Below, one piece after another: positions 58,801-64,000 of a DNA stretch of 64,000 nucleotides. The translations under genes and the position numbers were made by a program. The stretch comes from Bolinopsis microptera. Lineage: Eukaryota > Ctenophora > Tentaculata > Lobata > Bolinopsidae. Every line of letters starts with the position of its first letter. Position 1 is the first letter of the stretch. The stretch lies in assembly GCF_026151205.1 (NCBI RefSeq), contig NC_087075.1, positions 8,855,303-8,919,302 on the forward strand, written 5' to 3'. The notes below the pieces were generated by a model. The model was not told the DNA's origin and searched no databases. It was given only the letters and a program-made list of their open reading frames with translations.

Positions 58801-59335
58801 AGCATCTAAGTATGTTTTCGATTAAAACCGAGATCAGAGCAGTTCAAACTCACAAACTCTTTTTTTCCTCAAAGCAACTCTAAGTCGAGCATTTTCCATA
58901 CCGGTGATGTGATGCGTAGCGGAATCAAGTCGTTCCTCCAGTTCACAGAACTTAGCGGCTGTTGTGTCGGTGATTGTGTAGAATGTGTCAAGAGTCTTGA
59001 TTTCATCTTCAGTCAAAGTCTGGGGAATTCACACGTGATTAATGAGTCAGAGAGGTTAATAAAGGCATAATTGAGACGTGAGATTAGCACGATTTACAGG
59101 AAATAATAAGACAATATGTGCGTGACTGTCTCACAACGACAAATTTACTCATTGATAATCACAGTATCACATTACTTACAAGACCGTTGAGTCCAGTAAG
59201 CAAGCTTTCTTTGAGATCCAAGGTTAGGAGGGACAAATAGTGCAGGGTGGACAGCACTCCTTTGGCTCGCTTGTGTTCTGAGTCCAATCTCTTAGCCTCT
59301 TCTCTACGAACAGCCTTCTTCCTTGCTTTCTCGTG
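49740..59335 (-). CDS. CAPRIN: Caprin-family RNA-binding protein, N-terminus missing
   Basis: Ten exons in consistent phase, in transcript order: 59335-59180, 59019-58902, 58589-58465, 58235-58128, 51887-51704, 51531-51344, 51112-50888, 50815-50589, 50313-50084, 49870-49740; about 563 residues. The first three carry the conserved coiled-coil/dimerization region: [10 protein letters not shown]...LLTGLNGL matches human Caprin-1 ARREQLMREEAE...LKQGLNGV, followed by [15 protein letters not shown] (human LSEEELSLLDEFYKL). Then come an acidic EPEPEPE block and [10 protein letters not shown], matching the YNFIQDSMLD motif. The tail is Arg/Gly-rich with many RG and RGG repeats. Caprins bind mRNA and G3BP and promote stress-granule/mRNP assembly in the cytoplasm. 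The N-terminal exons (about 100 residues in relatives) were not found upstream. A 6.2-kb intron holds nested transposons. Confidence 0.9.
50084..50313 (-). CDS. CAPRIN: Caprin exon i, RGG-rich
   Basis: Acceptor cccctcacag, donor A|gtgagt. Almost every third residue is Arg or Gly ([20 protein letters not shown] and on), typical of an RNA-binding RGG box. Confidence 0.88.
50589..50815 (-). CDS. CAPRIN: Caprin exon h
   Basis: Acceptor atgttgtag, donor gtaaac. It contains [19 protein letters not shown] and starts the RG-rich tail ([16 protein letters not shown]). Confidence 0.87.
50888..51112 (-). CDS. CAPRIN: Caprin exon g
   Basis: 75 codons, phase 0 at both ends, acceptor tgatctgcag, donor gtgagt. 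Tryptophan-dotted disordered region: [33 protein letters not shown]. Confidence 0.85.
51344..51531 (-). CDS. CAPRIN: Caprin exon f
   Basis: Acceptor cactttcag, donor gtgagt. It is low complexity, Ala/Glu/Val/Pro-rich ([19 protein letters not shown]), consistent with the disordered middle of Caprin. Confidence 0.85.
51704..51887 (-). CDS. CAPRIN: Caprin exon e
   Basis: Acceptor tattgacacag, donor GTACTT, phase 0 in and 1 out. It contains [12 protein letters not shown], the counterpart of the short conserved YNFIQDSMLD motif of Caprin-1, which lies C-terminal to the dimerization domain. Confidence 0.88.
52215..52610. repeat. About 180-bp tandem duplication
   Basis: Two near-identical units, each containing ttctggcaccagtatgacag and acgcctcacaaaatggcc words, with period about 179, inside the outer element. 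Confidence 0.85.
53220..56590 (+). pseudogene. L2-like non-LTR retrotransposon, decayed
   Basis: ORF1 remnant 53220-53743 ends in CCHC-type zinc knuckles ([25 protein letters not shown]). The ORF2 endonuclease starts near 53745 ([28 protein letters not shown]) but changes frame between about 54300 and 54710. The RT frame 54710-56008 has one internal TGA (55421-55423) between [10 protein letters not shown] and the [13 protein letters not shown] motif; the catalytic box is YADD at about 55550. A further frameshift precedes the C-terminal segment ending 56424 ([21 protein letters not shown]). The 3' end is tttattattattat, the usual L2/CR1-type microsatellite tail. Non-functional. Confidence 0.88.
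56655..57104 (-). pseudogene. SAM-domain gene fragment with a frameshift
   Basis: From a splice-acceptor-like site (cattcatataatag) the frame reads [18 protein letters not shown], then [20 protein letters not shown], the first half of a sterile alpha motif domain. The second half ([20 protein letters not shown]) is in another frame and ends at a stop at 56655. The shift lies near 56815-56840. SAM domains mediate protein or RNA binding. It sits inside the poly-G-ended element within an intron, so it is probably a captured, decayed exon of another gene, though a sequencing indel could explain the shift. The parent gene is unknown. Confidence 0.6.
58128..58235 (-). CDS. CAPRIN: Caprin exon d, acidic
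   Basis: 36 codons, phase 0 at both ends. It encodes [19 protein letters not shown] and a similar acidic remainder. Its donor (gtaagt) opens the 6.2-kb transposon-filled intron. Confidence 0.88.
58465..58589 (-). CDS. CAPRIN: Caprin exon c
   Basis: Acceptor cccacttcag, donor gtaagt. It encodes [18 protein letters not shown] and [13 protein letters not shown], aligning with the human GTTYKVLKEIVERVF region. Confidence 0.9.
58693..58746. repeat. 18-bp tandem repeat, three copies
   Basis: Unit agttacgtattatgccac, in the intron between Caprin exons b and c. Confidence 0.9.
58902..59019 (-). CDS. CAPRIN: Caprin exon b
   Basis: 39 codons plus one base; acceptor attccccag, donor GTATGG. It encodes [18 protein letters not shown] and [15 protein letters not shown], helices of the conserved Caprin domain. 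Confidence 0.9.
59180..59335 (-). CDS. CAPRIN: Caprin exon a (most 5' found)
   Basis: 52 codons, acceptor tgatttcag, donor gtaagt, phase 0. It encodes a basic coiled coil, [18 protein letters not shown], and ends GLNGL. Confidence 0.9.
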
Positions 59336-60600
59336 CTGAAATCAGATCCGTTGTGAACGACACATTCTATCGGAAAGTTACGTATCGCTGTGACCTAATA
59401 TTCCAGAAATTACTTTGAACTTTCAGCCCATGCGTTAAGGCGCTAAGCTAGATAAAATTCGTTGCGCGCGCGGACAGATTGTTGACCGAGTTGTGCTTTG
59501 CATAGATTTAAGTGCTGAAAAGGAGGGAAAATTGTCAGCACTACGGACGCGCGCCAAATAAGACTGGAAGTAGGTGAAACCTGACCTAACCGGTAGCAAA
59601 AAGTTTTGGCGGGGCCGTGCACTCCACTCGCCCAGTACACAATTAAAATTTATCCGGACTTAACAAGATTTATGCTTTTACTGAGTACACTAATCCTAGA
59701 TATAATTCTAGATTCCAACTTAAGTGGCACTTAAATTACAAAATTTAAATAACAGAATGTTAACAAATCGATCTCCGTATGATTAAATATGACATCACTA
59801 CGCTTTCGATCCGTCACTTTGGGATACACCAGATGTGCAGTTAGAAGTGTCAGATGTATTAAATTAACTAGAAATGGCATTAAAAACACGGGGTCTTTAC
59901 TCTTTAATAGTGTTACACCATTGTGTTGGGTAACAGTACATTTTAGATGAAAGAGTAACAGTATTTATTTTGAGGGGCGTTACATATATCTCTTTACAAT
60001 AACGTCATGGTTACAAGTTACAGTTCAGAAACCATTCTCAACGCCAAGCTTCTTATATCATATGGCAGTGTAAAGTTTAAACTGTTTTTTGAGGCAATAT
60101 CTCGGTTTGTAGACAACGTGTATCTAGACAGTATATTTGACTGTCACGCCTCATGTGATATAGGTGGCGGGGAGGGAACCGTATTTGTTTTGACACGTGA
60201 CGATGAGCCTAAGTTTCGATTGGTCAATGCTTGGAAGATGTTAATCGCTGTAACGTGTTAGAAGTTTTATGGTTCAACTTTCCACCAAAATCCAGATCCA
60301 TGGTTACTTAAGGTCCTGTGTAATAAAGAGCACCTTAATTTGTATACAAGATTGTAATTACTAGGATTCATTAAGTTACACAGATAGTGCATATAATACC
60401 ATTTCTTATTTCCCAGAGTCAGGTTAATATAAAAAGTCCTCGAGTTCGAACTTGTCTGACGATACGGAAGATAAAATAGTGATTGGTGATAGATAGAAAT
60501 ACAAAGCCAGGCTGAGAGTCTCTACTAGATGGAAGCTAACCGTGGAAGAGATAATTGACGATTATTCTTCATTTGTACTGTTAAGTTCATTCTCTGTACA
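59336..60600. other. Upstream of the Caprin exons, no gene recognised
   Basis: I looked here for the missing Caprin N-terminal coiled-coil exons and saw none. Frames such as 60007-60261 (84 codons, plus strand) have no recognisable features. Confidence 0.4.
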
Positions 60601-60663
60601 ATGTCACGTCATCTCATACGGGAAGAAATTTTGGAATTTGATTTAAATCAGGATATTTTGCAG
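60601..60663 (+). CDS. Possible first coding exon of an unknown gene
   Basis: ATG opens 21 codons (MSRHLIREEILEFDLNQDIL) ending exactly at CAG|GTAAGT, a strong donor. The phase-0 end fits the candidate exon at 63597. No family is recognisable, and a short ATG-to-donor frame can occur by chance. Confidence 0.3.
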
Positions 60664-61106
60664 GTAAGTTTACATCACTCCCCTCGCTAGCCGTACCACC
60701 CTTAAACCAGGGTATTTCTCATTCTACCCAACAAAATATTGCCATTTTATCTAACTGGTGGCACACAGGTTTGTTGAATGATCGGACTGTTATCTCACTA
60801 ATCATCCTCTCCCGACTTGGTGACTATGTTAGCTACTATCACGTGACTATGCTGATACTATCACGTGACTATGAGACTGTTTCTCCACATCATGATAGTA
60901 ACCCAAATCAACGATAGAGTAGAATCGATTGATTTGAACGGAATACCGCATCAAAATGGACCAGAGTGGTTTATTTCTGTAAAATACGATGTACTATTTT
61001 GTTTTCCGTTAGTACATTCATAGCACGTAGAATTCTCGTCACATGTTCCTAGTCTTTCCTTTTAATTTTATTGTAACCTGTTCCCCTGTCCAAGAAGACA
61101 ATAATC

Positions 61107-62732
61107 TTCTTGAAGGAGTGAAACTCATGATGGTAACACAGCTTGTAATATCAAAGCTAGACTACTGTAATTCTCTTTACATGAACCTACCAAAGACACG
61201 ACTAAACAAGCTAAGATCAACCCTTAATGGTGCCATACGGTTCATCTACAATATCAAAGACCGATCAGAAGACCAACTTCCCTACTACAAGAGAGCACAT
61301 ATCCTCCCTCTTGACCAAAGGATTTTCTTTAAAGTCTGCCTCCTAACTTGTAAGGCTGTGCATGGAATTGGGGGGGGGGAGGGGGGGGGGGGCAACCATA
61401 TTAAAGTATATTAAAATGTAGGATTTTCCCCGATTTTGACCCGGGGATATACTTTAATATACTTTAATATACCTACAATATACTTTTATATATCTCTATC
61501 TCCTTGGAGGCCTACATCAAAAATTGTTGCCCAAAATAAGCTTGAAATGCAATTCTTAATCGATTCCAAAAAGTTCTTGAAAAAAATATTGAAAACTGAA
61601 TAAACTGATGGAGTTATTTCAATTTTAATGAAGTCATTTTGGCTAGTATTCCTAACCGAGATATTATACAGTGCAATTTTCCCAATTTTGTTCATGGAGG
61701 TCTTTTTACTTAGTATCCACTATATTCAACAAACACTGAGTTATATCTTTCACATAGAGTTAGTCTCATTAAAAAATATTGAAATTTTATCGAATTTGGG
61801 CAAAAGCGAATTTGGGCAAAAGCGTATGCCCAAATATGGGCATAATTTATAAAGCTCATAGCTCAGCCAATTTTTGACCAATCTGGATGGAAATTCATGT
61901 ACTAGTCCTAAAACAGACTTATCTTGCGAATCTGAGTGAAAAATATAGTTCATCATGTAAATCTTAACGAAGAATATAAATCTTCTAATTGTAGGTATAT
62001 TAAAGTATATTAAAATGTAGGATTTTTTCCGATTTTGACCCGGGGATATACTTTAATATACTTTAATATGGTTGCCCCCCCCCCCCCCCCCCCCGGAATT
62101 TCACCGGCCTACATACAGAATCTTGTTGTGATTGAAAACCCATTAACAGCTAGTACAAGATCTAAAGTAGAAGGAGATTGCTATAGGCTTAAGACTCCTC
62201 AAACTACAAATAGTAGGATTGATCAACGTCGTTTCACCAACTACGCACCAACTGCATGGAACTCACTTCCCTGGGAGATACGATCACTACGCAATTAAAT
62301 AAATGTAGACAGTTTCAAAGGTAGCCTTAAACATTATTTATACTTTTATATGACCGTATTTGATAAGTGCTGTTGTTTTTGTACTTATGATTTGTTGGTG
62401 GGTGTATCTTTATTTATTAGTGCAGTGTGTAATAATATATCAATAAACCTTCCTATGATTCCTATATGATACTTTTGAAGTATTTTCTGGTGGTTTATTG
62501 TTAATCGTAGTGTGGTATATATCAATAAATCTTCCTATGATTACTATATGTTATAATTAAAGTTTTAATTTTTTCTGATTAGATTTGTTTTTGAGATGAT
62601 TTAATTGTTTGTTGCTGGATATTTTCACCTCACCCTTTAGAACCGCTCTGATATGGTTAGTACCTGACACTTGTGTCAGTTGCTAACCATATGGGCGGTA
62701 TACAAGCACATTATTTCATTTCATTTCATTTC
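61107..62732 (+). mobile_element. 5'-truncated L2-like retrotransposon with long target duplication
   Basis: A 32-base direct repeat (aacctgttcccctgtc-aag..., 61075-61106 and 62733-62764, one mismatch) brackets an RT C-terminal coding fragment (VISKLDYCNSLYMNLP, HILPLDQRIFFKVCLLTC) and a 3' tail of (atttc)n at about 62712-62732. Truncated 5' end, simple-repeat tail and target duplication are all hallmarks of target-primed insertion. A poly-G-ended element later interrupted it. Confidence 0.85.
61370..62094. mobile_element. Poly-G-ended TIR element, non-autonomous
   Basis: 725 bases. The left end is 10 G, A, 12 G, then caaccatattaaagtatatt; the right end is the complement with 20 C. Each end contains a self-complementary gtatattaaa/tttaatatac stretch separated by a gaccccggg-like loop. 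Target copies GGAATT at 61364-61369 and 62095-62100. Removing the element and one copy restores the RT reading frame (AVHGISPAYIQ). No ORF of note. Confidence 0.88.
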
Positions 62733-63120
62733 AACCTGTTCCCCTGTCTAAGAAGACAATAATCCCTGAGGTTTGGATAAACTGTAGGTTATAAGAGTGG
62801 TCACCTGTAGACATGAGTTCGGCTGCAACTCAGCTATCAGTTTGCACTTTGCAGCTGGGTTAACACAATGAATGATGGAGCAACTAACAATAGATAACAG
62901 GATACTTTCCTGAGTCCTACAGTTACTGAATAGTCCAGGGAGACTATGGAAACTGCAACCAGGTGGAAGGTACTCTTCTTAACCTGTCGGAATACTACAC
63001 CACATTGCCAATAATACCATGGTAACATGTCGGGATGAGATGGGCAAACTACACCACAACCGTGTACCTCAGTGGTGTAGAAATAGGGTCAGTAGGTTCT
63101 AGAGGAGATGTTTGGACTGG

Positions 63121-63345
63121 AGGGAAGATCTGCTCAGAGAAGATCTGCTCAGGTAAGATCTGCTTAGGGAAGATCTGCTCAGAGAAGATCTCCTTAGGGA
63201 AGATCTGCTCAGGGAAGATCTGCTCAGGGAAGATCTGCTCAGGGAAGATCTGCTCAGGGAAGATCTGCTCAGGGAAGATCTGCTCAGGGAAGATCTGCTC
63301 AGGGAAGATCTGCTCAGGGAAGATCAGCTCAGGGAAGATCTGGTT
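63121..63345. repeat. 15-bp minisatellite, about 15 copies
   Basis: Unit gggaagatctgctca, with a few variants at the left. Since 15 is divisible by three it yields open frames on both strands (GKICS or EQIFP repeats), which are probably not genes. Confidence 0.95.
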
Positions 63346-63596
63346 GGGGAACAAGGCAGGTGATAAAACAAAGTATAACCTCTTTGAGGGGATCTCTATA
63401 AGATGAATATTTATAACTGAACCAGTCCGAGTTATGTCGTTACAGCCGGTGATATGCGTTTCTCAAGAGAAGTTTAACTCTGTTATACTGTTAGAGCAGT
63501 ATTCCAATTAGATAACTAAGTTTGGGGCGCCTATTGTATTTTACCTAGTGCAACTGTGTAAGACTTCTGTCCCTCAATTTCTTAATTCTCCTCTAG

Positions 63597-63677
63597 TTCT
63601 CACAACTAAATGTTCGACAAAGGCAAGCAGAAACAATAGCGTTTGCCAACAAATCTTTTAAGTTTGTTAAGGCCAGA
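63597..63677 (+). CDS. Possible internal exon ending at a poly-G run
   Basis: After a good pyrimidine tract and ctctag, phase 0 reads FSQLNVRQRQAETIAFANKS and FKFVKAR, then enters 14 G. No donor follows. It may be an exon interrupted by another poly-G-ended element, or a chance frame. Confidence 0.28.
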
Positions 63678-64000
63678 GGGGGGGGGGGGGGTAAGGGGTC
63701 AAAAAATTCTACCAAAATATTATTTTCTAAATCGATTTAATTTTTGATGACAAAAACATTGCTGCTATTCACATATTTGTAGCTGATTAACTTTATTTTA
63801 TAATTGAGGTTAACCGATTTTCAAAAAATTGACTATACAACATTGAGGTTAACAAAATTGAGGTTAGGGGGGGGGGGGGGGGGGGGTGTAACCCAAAAAA
63901 ACCCAAAAAAACCCAATCCCAGTATGACCTTTTTCAGGGTAGGAGTTGGGTTTTTTTGGGTTTTTTACAAATTTTTCATTTGAAGGAAATAAAATCATGT
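63678..64000. mobile_element. Further poly-G termini, element(s) cut by the window edge
   Basis: A 14-G run starts at 63678 (then taaggggtc) and a 20-G run at 63867 followed by tgtaacccaaaaaaaccc, with an inverted partner tgggtttttttgggtttt at 63948-63965. The layout (G-run, short spacer, subterminal hairpin) is that of the other two poly-G-ended elements. The closing C-runs would lie beyond the window. Confidence 0.5.

Noticed and set aside
63121-63345. CRISPR array
   Set aside because: Direct tandem units with no spacers in a eukaryotic genome.
63035-63406. A GKICS-repeat or EQIFP-repeat protein
   Set aside because: Both strands are open for the same reason (15-bp period); no start context or transcript signal.

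Overview
This is a metazoan nuclear DNA window, probably from an early-branching invertebrate. A cnidarian would fit, but the sequence alone does not settle it. The evidence is split genes with canonical GT-AG introns, one clear U12-type intron, a DRAM-family autophagy gene, a Caprin-family RNA-binding protein gene, TTAGGG-type short repeats inside mobile elements, and many CR1/L2/Jockey-like non-LTR retrotransposons. Nothing looks bacterial: there are no operons, CRISPR arrays or rRNA genes, and I found no tRNA.

Layout. 1-8.5 kb: an old plus-strand non-LTR reverse transcriptase gene is cut in two by a nearly 7-kb minus-strand non-LTR retrotransposon whose two ORFs are both intact. ORF1 reads as PHD finger, coiled coil, AlkB-like 2-oxoglutarate/Fe(II) oxygenase, then SGNH esterase. 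ORF2 reads as zinc finger, APE endonuclease, then RT. 8.5-14 kb: repeat-rich intergenic DNA, including a loopless 86-bp palindrome. 14.07-29.14 kb (+): a DRAM/FRAG1/SFK1-family six-TM protein gene. Its exon 5 ends at a textbook U12 5' splice site. The following 10.8-kb interval holds five tandem, homologous exons (6a-6e), all starting in phase 1, all ending in phase 0, and each preceded by a U12 branch-point-like TTAAC. One common exon 7 follows. This is a predicted mutually exclusive exon array based on U12/U2 incompatibility, and it is the most striking finding here. 29-42 kb: intergenic DNA with a 72-codon ORF that I cannot name and little else.

42-48.1 kb: a cluster of inverted-repeat elements. 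It contains a Merlin/IS1595-like deletion derivative with 6-bp target duplications, two MITEs carrying telomere-like motifs, a 1.2-kb foldback element with nested perfect palindromes, and a TIR-bounded unit enclosing a 385-codon RT ORF. 49.7-59.3 kb (-): the C-terminal ten exons of a Caprin homologue (coiled coil/HR1, acidic region, RGG/RG-rich tail); the N-terminal exons were not found. Its 6.2-kb intron contains a nest: an outer TIR element (52013-57697), inside it a poly-G-ended element (53013-57404), and inside that a decayed L2-like retrotransposon and a frameshifted SAM-domain gene fragment. 60-64 kb: a 5'-truncated L2-like insertion with a 32-bp target duplication, itself hit by a second poly-G-ended element with a 6-bp duplication; a 15-bp minisatellite; further poly-G termini at the window edge; and two weak plus-strand exon candidates.

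The two host genes have separate jobs. DRAM proteins are multi-pass lysosomal or plasma-membrane proteins that modulate autophagy. Caprin is a cytoplasmic mRNP/stress-granule RNA-binding protein. Nothing here shows them working together. Most other content is mobile DNA at different stages of decay.
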